From Azospirillum brasilense (GTDB lineage Bacteria; Pseudomonadota; Alphaproteobacteria; Azospirillales; Azospirillaceae): a DNA stretch of 64,000 nt. The DNA lies in NCBI RefSeq assembly GCF_007827795.1, contig NZ_VITI01000012.1:102393-166392 (forward strand), read 5' to 3'. A model generated the notes under the pieces. The model did not search any database. It saw only the letters and a program-made list of their open reading frames with translations, and was not told the DNA's origin. Within the stretch, counting starts at the first letter, position 1. Each line of letters begins with the position of its first letter. The translations under genes and the position numbers were made by a program. Shown piece by piece: positions 36,161 to 45,264 of the stretch.

Positions 36161-36326
36161 CCGGCGGGGCGAACCCGCCAAAGCCCATCGTTCGGGCATT
36201 TTTCTTCGGGCCGTGGCGGCCGGCGTTTTCCCTGACCGGCCTGCCACGGTCCCCGCCCGCTCCCTCGTTCTTCGCCTGTTTCCATTCCGGTCCACAACGG
36301 GCATTCCACGGCGGAGACCCTCTCCC

Positions 36327-37589
36327 ATGCCCCTCGATTTCGTCCGCGGCATCGCGCGGGACCCGGCCATGTCCGACCAGCCGCTGAAGGTCCACACCAC
36401 CGGAACCCACCGGATCGCCACGCCGGACCAGACGCTGGCCCGCGTCGCCCCCTTCCTTCCCGTCATGGGCATCACGCGGGTGGCGAACGTCACGGGGCTG
36501 GACCATGTCGGCATCCCGGTGGTGATGGTGACCCGGCCGAATTCCCGCTCCATCTCCGTCGCCCAGGGCAAGGGCGTGACCCTGGCCGCCGCCAAGGCGT
36601 CGGGCGTCATGGAGGCGATCGAGAGCTACCACGCCGAACGCATCACCCTGCCGCTGAAATACGCCAGCTACGACGAGCTGCGCTGGACCCACCGGGTGGT
36701 GGACGTGTCCCGCCTGCCGCGGCTGTCGACCAGCGCCTTCACCCCCCACACCCCGATGCTGTGGATCGAGGGCGACGACCTGCTGGGCGGCGGGCGGACA
36801 TGGGTGCCCTTCGAGACGGTGCATCTGAACTTCACGTTGCCGATGCCGCCGGGGTCCGGCTGCTTCCTGGCCGGGTCGAACGGGCTGGCCTCGGGCAACT
36901 GCCTCGCCGAGGCGACCGCGCACGCCATGACCGAGCTGGTCGAGCGCGACGCCGCCACCCTGTGGCGCCTGACCTCTGCGGAGGCCCAGGCCGCCACCCG
37001 CATCGATCCGGCCAGTGTCGCCGATCCCGTGTGCCGCTCCCTGCTCGACCGCTTCGACGACGCGGGAGTCGCGGTCGGCCTGTGGGACATCACCAGCGAC
37101 ATCGGCCTGCCCGCCATCCTCTGCCGCATCGCGACGCTGGACGACGCGCCGCAGCACAGCATCCGCCCGGCGATGGGCATGGGCTGCCACGCCGCGCCGG
37201 AGGTCGCGCTGTCCCGCGCGCTGACCGAAGCGGCGCAGAGCCGGCTGACCTTCATCGCCGGGGCGCGCGACGACATGCCCCGCTCCGAGTACGAACGCCA
37301 CCTCGACCCGGCGCAGCACGCGCGCTGGAAGGCGCTGATCACCGAGGGCACCGGGGGCCGCGACGTCGCCGCCATCCCCAGCCTCGCCGGGCGCACCATC
37401 GAGGAGGACCTGGCCTGCCAGCTCGACCGGCTGCGCGCCGCCGGCATCGAGGAGGCCGTGGCGGTGGACCTGACCAAGCCGGAATTCGGCATCGCCGTGG
37501 TCCGCCTGGTCATTCCCGGCCTGGAGGGGCTGGACTCCTCCCCGGACTATGCGATGGGTGCGCGGGCGCGCGCCGTCGCCGGCCTCTGA
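36327..37589 (+). CDS. YcaO-domain protein (TfuA-associated, probable thioamide-forming)
   Basis: A 420-residue YcaO-family ATP-dependent enzyme. The ATP/Mg-binding motifs are visible: SVAQGKGVTLAAAKASGVMEAIESYHAE and ATAHAMTELVERDAATLWR. There is no C-terminal proline-rich PxPxP as in azoline cyclodehydratases, and no ThiF/ocin-type partner. Its partner is a TfuA protein encoded 55 bases downstream. YcaO-TfuA pairs are known to install backbone thioamides (methyl-CoM reductase, thiovarsolin, trifolitoxin-type peptides). The ATG at 36327 follows GGAGA; an internal ATG at 36369 is less likely. Confidence 0.88.
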   Translation: MPLDFVRGIARDPAMSDQPLKVHTTGTHRIATPDQTLARVAPFLPVMGITRVANVTGLDHVGIPVVMVTRPNSRSISVAQGKGVTLAAAKASGVMEAIESYHAERITLPLKYASYDELRWTHRVVDVSRLPRLSTSAFTPHTPMLWIEGDDLLGGGRTWVPFETVHLNFTLPMPPGSGCFLAGSNGLASGNCLAEATAHAMTELVERDAATLWRLTSAEAQAATRIDPASVADPVCRSLLDRFDDAGVAVGLWDITSDIGLPAILCRIATLDDAPQHSIRPAMGMGCHAAPEVALSRALTEAAQSRLTFIAGARDDMPRSEYERHLDPAQHARWKALITEGTGGRDVAAIPSLAGRTIEEDLACQLDRLRAAGIEEAVAVDLTKPEFGIAVVRLVIPGLEGLDSSPDYAMGARARAVAGL

Positions 37590-37644
37590 CACCGGCCCTC
37601 ATGATCCGGCCCTTATGATAGAGAGAGCGAAGGCGGAGACTCCC

Positions 37645-38427
37645 ATGCAGACGCCGGACGGCCTTTACGTCTTTCTTGGCCCCACCCTGCCCCGCGCCGA
37701 GGCCGCCCGGCGGCTCGACGCCACCTATCTGCCGCCGGTCGCCCAGGGCGACATCATCCGGCTGTGCGAACACAGACCGCGGGCGATCGGCATCGTGGAC
37801 GGCTACTTCGAGAACATCCCCTCCGTCTGGCACAAGGAGATCCTGCACGCCATCCACCAGGGTGTGGCGGTGTTCGGGGCGTCCAGCATGGGCGCCCTGC
37901 GCGCCGCGGAGCTGCATCCCTTCGGCATGATCGGCGTCGGCGCCGTCTTCGAAGCCTTCCGCGACGGGCGGCTGGAGGACGACGACGAGGTGGCGGTGAT
38001 CCACGGCCCGGCGGAACTCGGCTATCCCAGCCTGTCCGAGGCCATGGTGAACATCCGCCGCACCCTGGCCGACGCCGCGCAGGAGAGGGTCGTCCCCGCC
38101 GCCATGGCGCGGCGGCTGGAGGCCATCGCCAAGGCCCTGCCCTATCGCGAGCGCGGCTTTGGCCGGATGCTCCGCCTCGCCGCCGCCGAGGGGCTGCCGG
38201 AGGAGGAACTCGCCGATTTCCGCCATTGGCTGCCCACCGGACGGTGCGACCAGAAACGGGAGGACGCGCTGGACCTGCTCCAGGCCATGCGCCGCTGGGC
38301 GATGGGCGGCGGCCGGGCGCCCGAGGCGCGGTTCCATTTCGAGCACACCGCCCTGTGGGAGCGCGCCCTGCGGGACGGCGCGCATCGTCCCGCCCCGCAT
38401 CCCCCGGCGGGGAATCCGCTGGACTGA
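37645..38427 (+). CDS. tfuA: TfuA-like protein
   Basis: A 260-residue TfuA-family protein. The motifs DGLYVFLGPTLPRAEA, PSVWHKEILHAIHQGVAVFGAS and SMGALRAAELHPFGMIG are characteristic. TfuA cooperates with YcaO and is thought to help supply or transfer sulphur during thioamidation. GGAGA precedes the chosen ATG; an upstream ATG at 37615 would add ten residues. It lies between ycaO and a Crp/Fnr gene, 57 bases before the latter, in one apparent transcript. Confidence 0.85.
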   Translation: MQTPDGLYVFLGPTLPRAEAARRLDATYLPPVAQGDIIRLCEHRPRAIGIVDGYFENIPSVWHKEILHAIHQGVAVFGASSMGALRAAELHPFGMIGVGAVFEAFRDGRLEDDDEVAVIHGPAELGYPSLSEAMVNIRRTLADAAQERVVPAAMARRLEAIAKALPYRERGFGRMLRLAAAEGLPEEELADFRHWLPTGRCDQKREDALDLLQAMRRWAMGGGRAPEARFHFEHTALWERALRDGAHRPAPHPPAGNPLD

Positions 38428-38483
38428 TCGTCCGCCGGGTGCCATCAACGGTCCGACGGCACTCAACCGGGACCGCGAACGCC

Positions 38484-39194
38484 ATGGCCTTACTGAAGGA
38501 CGTCGCCGGCATCCTGCGGCGCAACCGAATGTTGGGGGTTCTCGACGACGCCCGGATGCAGGAGTTGGTCGCGCTGGGCCGGGTGTCGCGGTTCAGTGAG
38601 AACCAGACCGTCTTCAGCAAGGGCGATCCCGGCGATTGCCTGTACGCCATCATGAAGGGGCAGATCGCCGTCTCGACCTCGTCCGAGGACGGCAAGACGA
38701 TGCTGCTCAACATCCTGAACCCCGGCGACGTGCTGGGGGAAATCGCGCTGATCGACGGCAAGGACCGCACCGCCGGGGCCACCGCGCTGCGCCCGGCGGA
38801 ACTGTTCCGCATCGACCGTCCGGAATTCATCTCCTTCCTGGAGCGGCATCCGTCCCTGTGCATCCGGATGATGGGCGTGCTGTGCGAACGGCTGCGCTGG
38901 GTATCGGAGAACATCGAGGATGCGGTTTTCCACGACGTGCCGCGCCGGCTGGCCCGGCGAATCCTGTTGCTCGGCGACACGTATGGGCAGAAGACTCCAA
39001 CAGGCTTGCGAATCAACCAACCCGTGTCGCAGGAGGCCTTGGCAGCAATGTTGGGTGTTACCCGCGAGATGGTGAACAAAAGTCTGCGTGCACTGCGCAA
39101 CTCCGGAGCTATTACCTATAACAAAGGTTTTATCGTCGTTACCAATCTGCACATGCTGAAGGATATGGCGGGAGAGTCGGGTGACGTGCCGTAA
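38484..39194 (+). CDS. Crp/Fnr-family transcriptional regulator
   Basis: A 236-residue Crp/Fnr protein. The cNMP-binding domain (residues about 15-115) has an intact phosphate-binding cassette, PGDVLGEIALIDGKDRTAGATAL, so it should bind a cyclic nucleotide. There are no N-terminal Fnr cluster cysteines. The winged helix at 165-225 carries TREMVNKSL, close to the Crp RE..R contact motif (Lys replaces the last Arg). A perfect Crp site lies upstream of the cluster. The last 200 bases have lower GC and less biased codons than the rest. Confidence 0.88.
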   Translation: MALLKDVAGILRRNRMLGVLDDARMQELVALGRVSRFSENQTVFSKGDPGDCLYAIMKGQIAVSTSSEDGKTMLLNILNPGDVLGEIALIDGKDRTAGATALRPAELFRIDRPEFISFLERHPSLCIRMMGVLCERLRWVSENIEDAVFHDVPRRLARRILLLGDTYGQKTPTGLRINQPVSQEALAAMLGVTREMVNKSLRALRNSGAITYNKGFIVVTNLHMLKDMAGESGDVP

Positions 39195-39299
39195 GGCCAC
39201 CCTGCACGTCTGAGGAGTTTTATCGTCGCAAATTTTTTCAATCGCGCTATATTGGCTGCGTGACTTCAAACACGACTGACATTCAAGGAATACAGGGCT

Positions 39300-39686
39300 A
39301 TGTCGGGTCAGGATTCGCAGGCGTCCAACGCGCCATCGCCGCTGAGCGCCATCCCGCTGGTGACGCGCACCGTCAAGCTGTTCGGACAACCGACGCCGCT
39401 TCGGCTGGAACCCTCCTACTGGGAAGCGTTGGACGACATCTGCCACCGGGAAGACCTGACCGTGGATGAGCTGTGCAGCGACCTCAAGGACCGCCTCGAT
39501 TCGCAGTCCCGGCGGTCGCGCGGGGTTGCCGTGTCGCTGGCCAACGCGGTCCGCGTGTTCATCGTCGGCTATTACCGCAAGGCGGCGACCGAGAAGGGGC
39601 ACGACCGCGCCGGCCATGGCCGCGGCGATCCCTTCGTCAGCACGCCCTTCGACCAGCCTCCGGCCCAGCCCGCCAAGGAAGGCTGA
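39300..39686 (+). CDS. Ribbon-helix-helix (RHH_4) protein, right flank of YcaO cluster
   Basis: A 128-residue protein with an RHH_4 domain: LVTRTVKLFGQPTPLRLEPSYWEAL, then DDICHREDLTVDELCSDLKDRL and SLANAVRVFIVGYY. A disordered Pro/Gly tail follows. It is homologous in layout to the 102-residue RHH protein on the left of the YcaO cluster. Upstream is an A+T-rich stretch (CAATTTTTTCAATCGCGCTATATTGG) that can serve as promoter. Probable DNA-binding dimer; target unknown. Confidence 0.8.
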   Translation: MSGQDSQASNAPSPLSAIPLVTRTVKLFGQPTPLRLEPSYWEALDDICHREDLTVDELCSDLKDRLDSQSRRSRGVAVSLANAVRVFIVGYYRKAATEKGHDRAGHGRGDPFVSTPFDQPPAQPAKEG

Positions 39687-39904
39687 ATTCTCTGGCGGCA
39701 TCCCGCTGAGCCGCGCGTGTGCCGACAACAGGACGGTTTCAACCACTCGCCTGTGAGGAATCGCTGCGTCCGATTGAACGACGCAACGTCCGGCTTGCGC
39801 TGCGGCGGGATTTGGTGTGTTGATCGGTCCAGCGGCATCGCCACGGTCGGCTGATCGGGCCATCCGTGGGCCGCCCCTCCCGTCCACCGCGGAGCCGACC
39901 GTTC

Positions 39905-41947
39905 ATGAGCGGGACCCAGCCGTCCGCCATCAGACCGACGTTCACCCGCTGGCTCCGGGACCGTTCCTTCCTGTCCGGCCTGACCGCCCTGCTGATCCTC
40001 ATGGCGGTGCTGGGCACGGTGATGCGCCACAACTACCTGCTGTTCCATCTCTGCGTGGAGTTGTTCGCCGTCGCCATCTCCATGACGATCTTCACGATCG
40101 CCTGGAACACGCGCGACACGAACCAATCGCCCTTCCTCGCCTTCGTCGGCCTGTCCATGCCGGGCATCGCGCTGCTGGACCTGCTGCACGCCATCGCCTT
40201 TCCCGGCATGAACGTCATCGGCGGGGCCGGCGCCAACCAATCCACCCAGCTCTGGATCGCCGCCCGCGGCCTTCAGGTCGCGGTCTTCCTGGCCGCGCCG
40301 CTGCTGACCGAAAGGCGGCTGCGCGCGGGCGACGTGCTGCTGGTCCAGGCCGCGGTCGTGGCCTGCACCCTGCTGTCGATCTTCACCTTCGGCATCATGC
40401 CGGACAGCTTCGTTCCAGGCATCGGCTTGACCTCCTTCAAGGTGGGCGCCGAGTACATGTTCAGCGCCGCGGCGGTCGTCGCCTGCCTGCTGCTGTGCCG
40501 CAAGCGCCGGCAGTTCGAGCCCAGGGTGTTCGGCCTGACCTTCGCCGGCATCGCCCTGCTGGCTCCGCAGGAGTTGATCTTCACGCTCTACACCGATCCT
40601 CACGGGCCGATGAACGCGCTGGGTCATTTCATCAAGATCCTGTCCTTCTACCTGCTGTACCGGGCGATCATCGTCACCGCCCTGCAAAACCCCTACGACC
40701 TCGCCTTCTACCGGATGCGCCGCAGCGAGGAGGCCCTGCGCGACCATCTGAGCGGACTCGAATCGCTGATCGCCACCCGCACCGCCGAACTGCGCGAGAG
40801 CGAGGCGCGCTGGCGGGCGCTTCTGGAATGCTCCAACGACTGGTTCTGGGAGACCGACGAGCGCGGGCGCTTCACCGCCCTGTCGCCACGCGCCCAGGAA
40901 TCCACCGGGCGCGGCGGGGCGGAGCTTCTGGGTTTCACCCACGCCGACCTCCTGGATCGCAACCGTCCGGAGGAGGATTTCCCCGCCCTGGCCGAGGCGC
41001 TGCACCGAAGGGAACCCTTCCGCCGCCTGTCCTTTCCGCTGGCCTCGCCGGGGGGGAGTGCGCGCTGGGTGATGGTCAGCGGCACGCCGCGCTATGACGG
41101 CAACGGCACCTTCCTCGGCTACCGCGGCACCACCAGCGACATCAGCGCGCGGCGCCAGTCGGCGGAAGCGGCGCGGCAGAAGCAGACCATGGCGGCGCTC
41201 GGCAGCCTCGTCGGCGGCCTTGCCCACGAGATCAACAACCTGTTGCAGCCGGTCATCAGCCTGTCCGATCTGGCGCGCGGTCGCGCCGGAGAGGACCGCA
41301 AGCTCCACGCCTATCTGAACGCCATCCACGACAGCGGGGTGAAAGCCCGCACGATCATGCGCGACGTCCTACAGTTCGCCCGCGTCGAGGTGGCCGAGTC
41401 TCCGCCGGGCAACCTCGAGGAGGCCGTGCATTCCGCCCTGGAACTCGCCGCGCCCTCGATGCCGGCGTTCATCGAAACGCGCACGCGGCTGGAATCCGGC
41501 CTGAACGCGGTGACGATCACCGCGACCGAACTGACCCAGGTGCTCCTGAACCTGATCCAGAACGCCCGCGATGCCATGCCGCAGGGCGGCACGCTGACCA
41601 TCGGCGCCCATTCCTTGAGCCTGAAGGAGCGGGACGCATCCCGCCGCCAGCTCGGCGAAGGCGATTATGTGCGGCTGACCGTCGCCGACACCGGCACGGG
41701 AATGGACGAGGCGACCCGCCAGCGCGTGTTCGACCCCTTCTTCACCACCAAGCCGGTCGGCACCGGGACGGGGCTTGGGCTTTCGGTGGTATATGGTATC
41801 GTAAGGAACGGGGGCGGCGACATTCTGGTGGAGAGCGCCCTCGGACGCGGAACGTCCTTCATCATCGACCTGCCCACCGCCCCGCCCGGCGGACCGGGCC
41901 AAACGACACATGGGATGCTGGTTCATGGCGAAGGTGCTGGTCGTTGA
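39905..41947 (+). CDS. MASE3-PAS sensor histidine kinase
   Basis: A 680-residue membrane sensor kinase. Residues about 25-270 form a MASE3-type multi-helix sensor (VELFAVAISMTIFTIAWNTR, PGIALLDLLHAIAFPGMN). A PAS domain follows at about 300-410, then a HisKA domain with phospho-acceptor His441 (GGLAHEINNLLQPV) and an HATPase domain (NLIQNARDAM, DTGTGMDEATRQRVFDPFF, GTGLGLSVVYGIV). The response-regulator gene overlaps its end by 23 bases. The MASE3 ligand is not known. Confidence 0.88.
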   Translation: MSGTQPSAIRPTFTRWLRDRSFLSGLTALLILMAVLGTVMRHNYLLFHLCVELFAVAISMTIFTIAWNTRDTNQSPFLAFVGLSMPGIALLDLLHAIAFPGMNVIGGAGANQSTQLWIAARGLQVAVFLAAPLLTERRLRAGDVLLVQAAVVACTLLSIFTFGIMPDSFVPGIGLTSFKVGAEYMFSAAAVVACLLLCRKRRQFEPRVFGLTFAGIALLAPQELIFTLYTDPHGPMNALGHFIKILSFYLLYRAIIVTALQNPYDLAFYRMRRSEEALRDHLSGLESLIATRTAELRESEARWRALLECSNDWFWETDERGRFTALSPRAQESTGRGGAELLGFTHADLLDRNRPEEDFPALAEALHRREPFRRLSFPLASPGGSARWVMVSGTPRYDGNGTFLGYRGTTSDISARRQSAEAARQKQTMAALGSLVGGLAHEINNLLQPVISLSDLARGRAGEDRKLHAYLNAIHDSGVKARTIMRDVLQFARVEVAESPPGNLEEAVHSALELAAPSMPAFIETRTRLESGLNAVTITATELTQVLLNLIQNARDAMPQGGTLTIGAHSLSLKERDASRRQLGEGDYVRLTVADTGTGMDEATRQRVFDPFFTTKPVGTGTGLGLSVVYGIVRNGGGDILVESALGRGTSFIIDLPTAPPGGPGQTTHGMLVHGEGAGR

Positions 41948-42320
41948 GGATTCGGCCGCCGTGCGGCTGGCGGTCACCGAAGTGATCGAACAGGCCGGCC
42001 ACGAGGTCGCGGAGGCAGAAAACGGCCGTGTCGCCATCGCCCTGCTGGACGGCGGCGCGGTCTTCGACCTGATCGTCACCGATGTGCTGATGCCCGAGGC
42101 CGACGGGGTGGAGGTCATCAAGGCCGCGCGCACCCGCAACCCCGGAGGTCGCGTGCTCGCCATGTCCGGCGGGGCGCCGAACCTGCCCGCGGGCTACGCC
42201 CTGAAGATGGCCGAGATGTTCGCGGCCGACGCCGTGCTCTACAAGCCCTTCCTGAACGAGGAGCTGCGCAAGGCCGTGGCCCGTCTGCTGTCGATGACGG
42301 GCGAATCCGAGGCCGGCTGA
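41925..42320 (+). CDS. Response regulator, receiver domain only
   Basis: A 131-residue CheY-like receiver. Asp53 in LIVTDVLMP is the phosphorylation site, with VVEDSAA acidic residues, a Ser/Thr in AMSGG and the conserved Lys in LYKPF. There is no output domain, so it acts by protein interaction. It overlaps the sensor kinase, with the two genes forming one operon and one phosphotransfer pair. Confidence 0.9.
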   Translation: MAKVLVVEDSAAVRLAVTEVIEQAGHEVAEAENGRVAIALLDGGAVFDLIVTDVLMPEADGVEVIKAARTRNPGGRVLAMSGGAPNLPAGYALKMAEMFAADAVLYKPFLNEELRKAVARLLSMTGESEAG

Positions 42321-42657
42321 CAGCGGGGCCATCTCTTCCGGATGTTGCTCAAAACACACGATGACACCCCTGTGACACCCTGGGGGCGCTCCGGCGGCCA
42401 TCGCTCTCCTTGACCGAAGTTATCCACAAAATAGTGCATAAGATGGTGGATAAGGCTGTTGAACCCTCGGTCCCGCCTGCCCGCCGCGGGGGTGCCGGGA
42501 AACGCCCCTGAATCGGCGCCGATTCGGGATGCGACACCCCGAACGGCCAGGATCGGCGCACCCCTTGCGCCCTTCGCTACCCCTAAGATGGGCTGGTCCG
42601 CCCCGCCCCGCCTCGCCACTATGACACCATGCATTGCGAAGGTGGAAAGGACGGCGC
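42321..42657. other. Intergenic region with DnaA-box-like and palindromic motifs
   Basis: TTATCCACA, an exact DnaA-box consensus, is at 42420-42428 and a near match, TTATCCACC, on the minus strand is at 42445-42453; the bases between are A+T rich. GAATCGGCGCCGATTC at 42510-42525 is a perfect 16-bp palindrome. TGACACC-type words occur at 42362, 42373 and 42622, with CGACACCCC at 42532. No coding frame is convincing. Whether this is a regulatory region, a replication element or chance is unclear. Confidence 0.4.
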
Positions 42658-43605
42658 ATGGCCCATTTTCTCGTGACCGGCGGCTGCGGATTCATCGGAT
42701 CGCATCTGGCCGACCGACTGATCGGCGACGGGCACCGCGTCACCATCCTGGACGACCTGAGCACCGGCCGGCTGGAGAACAAGCCGCTGCTGGCGAAGCT
42801 GGTGGTCGGCGACGTCGCCGACCCGGACGCGGTCCAGCAGGCGATTCAGGGGGTGGACGGCGTGTTCCATCTGGCCGCCGTCGCGTCCGTCCAGCGCTCG
42901 CGCGAACTGTGGGCGGAAACCCACCGCACCAACCTGTCGGGCACCGTCACCGTCTTCGAGGCGGCGCGCAGCGCCCGCAACGGCAACCCGGTGCCGGTGG
43001 TCTACGCCTCCTCCGCCGCGGTTTATGGCGACAACACGGCCACCCCGCTGCGCGAGGACGCCGCGACGCGCCCGCTGTCCGCCTACGGCGTGGACAAGCT
43101 GGGCTGCGAGTTGCACGCCAACGTCGCCTGGGCCATCCACGGGGTGCCGACGACGGGCTTCCGCTTCTTCAACGTCTACGGACCCCGGCAGGACCCGTCC
43201 TCGCCCTACTCCGGAGTGATCTCGATCTTCGCCCGCCGGGTGGCGCAGGGCGAGGACGTGACGATCTTCGGCGACGGCGAGCAGGTGCGCGACTTCGTGT
43301 TCGTCGGCGACGTCGTGCGCTTTCTCGTCAAGGCGATGGAGGTCAAGGCGATGGAGCGTCGCCCCGAAGGGGCCGAGGTCTTCAACCTGTGCACCGGCCG
43401 GCCGACCTCGCTCCTGATGCTGCTGGAGGTGTTGCAGGAGCTGTGCGCCAGCCGGGTGCGCCGCCAGCACCAGCCGGCGCGGGCGGGCGACATCCGGGTG
43501 TCCATCGGCGACCCGGCACGGCTGCGCGCCGCCTTCGGCGAGGGCTGCCGGTTCGGCCTGCTGCAGGGGCTGAGCGCCACCCTGACCGGGCAGATGCCAC
43601 GGTAA
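42658..43605 (+). CDS. NAD-dependent epimerase/dehydratase (UDP-glucose 4-epimerase-like)
   Basis: A 315-residue extended short-chain dehydrogenase. The NAD-binding loop is VTGGCGFIGSHLADRL; the catalytic centre is YASSAAVYG with YGVDK (Tyr-x-x-x-Lys); and RDFVFVGDVVRFLV is the late family motif. AAAGGA precedes the ATG. It probably interconverts nucleotide sugars for surface polysaccharide, but the exact sugar cannot be read. It stands alone here. Confidence 0.88.
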   Translation: MAHFLVTGGCGFIGSHLADRLIGDGHRVTILDDLSTGRLENKPLLAKLVVGDVADPDAVQQAIQGVDGVFHLAAVASVQRSRELWAETHRTNLSGTVTVFEAARSARNGNPVPVVYASSAAVYGDNTATPLREDAATRPLSAYGVDKLGCELHANVAWAIHGVPTTGFRFFNVYGPRQDPSSPYSGVISIFARRVAQGEDVTIFGDGEQVRDFVFVGDVVRFLVKAMEVKAMERRPEGAEVFNLCTGRPTSLLMLLEVLQELCASRVRRQHQPARAGDIRVSIGDPARLRAAFGEGCRFGLLQGLSATLTGQMPR

Positions 43606-43623
43606 CGCCGCGCTTCCCCTTCC

Positions 43624-45264
43624 CTACACGTCGCGGCTTTCCAGCCGGGGCAGCCCGACCACCTTCAGGCGGCTTTCGCGGAGTTCCCCCACCTGATCAA
43701 GGATCGGCAGGGCGACCGCGGCGACGTGGGCGTTGATGCGCTTCAGGTCGCGCAGGATGTCCAGCACCAAGGCGCTGGTCTCGATGCTGGCGGCGTCGCC
43801 GCGGCGCACGCGGTCGAGGTGGCGGGCGGCGGCGGTGCGCTCCAGCGCCCGCACCGCGTCCTTCCCGGCGATGAGCTGCCGGGCCAGCCGCCGATCCTCC
43901 CCGATCAGGATGCCGAGCGCCGTGCGCAGATTCTCCACCGTGCGGCGGTGCAACTCCTCCACCTCCCGGAAATCCTCCGGCGCGAAATGCAGGTGGTGGC
44001 GGATGCGCTTGGCGGCGAGTTCCATCAGGCTCTTGTCGATGATGTCGCCGATGTGCTCCAGGTTGATGGCGAAGGCCATCAGGTCGTCGACCCGCCGGGT
44101 CTCCTCGGCGTCGAGGTGGCGGCGGCCGAGCTTGGCGAGGTAGAGCTTCAGCGCGGTGTGCAGCCGGTCCACCCGGTCGTCGGCGCGGCTGACCTCGGCG
44201 ATCGGGCGCTCGTCGTTCTGGCGCAGGGCGGTCAGGCTGCGGCACAGCATGTCCTCCACCAGATCGCCCAGCCGCAGGGTCTCGCGCACCGCGCCGGCGA
44301 TGGCGACGGAAGGGGTTTCCAGCGCCGACTCGTCGAGATGCCGCGGCGTCGCCGCGTCCTCGCCCGTGTCAGCCGGTTCGGGCAGCAGCCCTTCGGTCAG
44401 CCGGGCGAGCGGCGTCACCAGCGGCAGGAAGAGCAAGGCCAGCGCCGTGTTGAAGGCGACATGCGCGGTGACCACCGCCGTCAGCGGGCCCATCCCGGCC
44501 AGGAACGACGCCGCCATCGGCACCAGCGGCAGGGCCAGCAGCGACCCGGTCACCCGGACCAGCAGGTTGCCCAGCGGCACCCGCCGCGCCGCCGCCCCGT
44601 CCGCCGACGTGGCCAGCACCGCCGGCACGGCGCCGCCCAGATTGGCGCCCAGGACCAGGGCCACCGCCATCTCGGTCCCGATCACCCCCGCCCCGGCCAG
44701 GGACCCCGCCAGCATCACCGTGGCGAGGCTGGAATGCACCGCCGCGGTCAGCGCCGCCGCGACGATCAGGGCGAACAGCGGCTCGCCGCCCAGCGCCTCC
44801 AGCATCGCCTGGACCAGCGCCGACTCCCGGACCGGCAGAGTGGCGGCACCGAGCAGCTTCAGGGCCAGCAGCATCAGCCCGATGCCGACCAGGATGCGGG
44901 CCAGCGCCCGGCGCCCGCGATGCTCGCCGCCCAGCGCGTGCAGCGCCCCGCCGATCAGCAGCAGGCTGGGCGAGAGCCAGTGCAGGTCGACGGCGAGCAG
45001 CCGGGCGACGAGGCTCGTCCCGACGTCAGCGCCCAGCATCACCGCCAGCGCCATGGCGGTGGTCATGAAACCCTGCCCGGCCATCGAGGCGGTCATCAGG
45101 GCGGTGGCCGTGCTGCTCTGCACCGCGATGGTGGCGGCGACGCCGGCCAAAAAGGCGGCCAGCCGGTTGCGCGTGCCGTAACCGACCCAGCGGCGGACCG
45201 CCGCTCCGCCCCACCGGAAGACGCCCGTCCGCACCAGCCGTAGCGCCCACAGCAGCAGCGCCAC
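43624..45264 (-). CDS. Na/Pi-cotransporter II-like protein with PhoU domain
   Basis: A 546-residue membrane protein of the NptA/YjbB family: two inverted Na/Pi-cotransport repeats with QSSTATA and HSSLATV signatures in the N-terminal 340 residues, and a PhoU-like helical tail (residues about 360-530, FAINLEHIGDIIDKSL). It mediates phosphate movement with sodium. The annotated GTG start (45264) leaves out residues resembling the usual N-terminus; the open frame continues upstream 54 bases to an ATC codon with GGGAGG six bases before it. Confidence 0.82.
   Translation of the reverse strand: MALLLWALRLVRTGVFRWGGAAVRRWVGYGTRNRLAAFLAGVAATIAVQSSTATALMTASMAGQGFMTTAMALAVMLGADVGTSLVARLLAVDLHWLSPSLLLIGGALHALGGEHRGRRALARILVGIGLMLLALKLLGAATLPVRESALVQAMLEALGGEPLFALIVAAALTAAVHSSLATVMLAGSLAGAGVIGTEMAVALVLGANLGGAVPAVLATSADGAAARRVPLGNLLVRVTGSLLALPLVPMAASFLAGMGPLTAVVTAHVAFNTALALLFLPLVTPLARLTEGLLPEPADTGEDAATPRHLDESALETPSVAIAGAVRETLRLGDLVEDMLCRSLTALRQNDERPIAEVSRADDRVDRLHTALKLYLAKLGRRHLDAEETRRVDDLMAFAINLEHIGDIIDKSLMELAAKRIRHHLHFAPEDFREVEELHRRTVENLRTALGILIGEDRRLARQLIAGKDAVRALERTAAARHLDRVRRGDAASIETSALVLDILRDLKRINAHVAAVALPILDQVGELRESRLKVVGLPRLESRDV

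Noticed and set aside
42420..42453. Replication origin of the replicon
   Set aside because: Only two DnaA-like boxes and no repABC, parA or dnaA-type neighbour; recorded as a finding but not called an origin.
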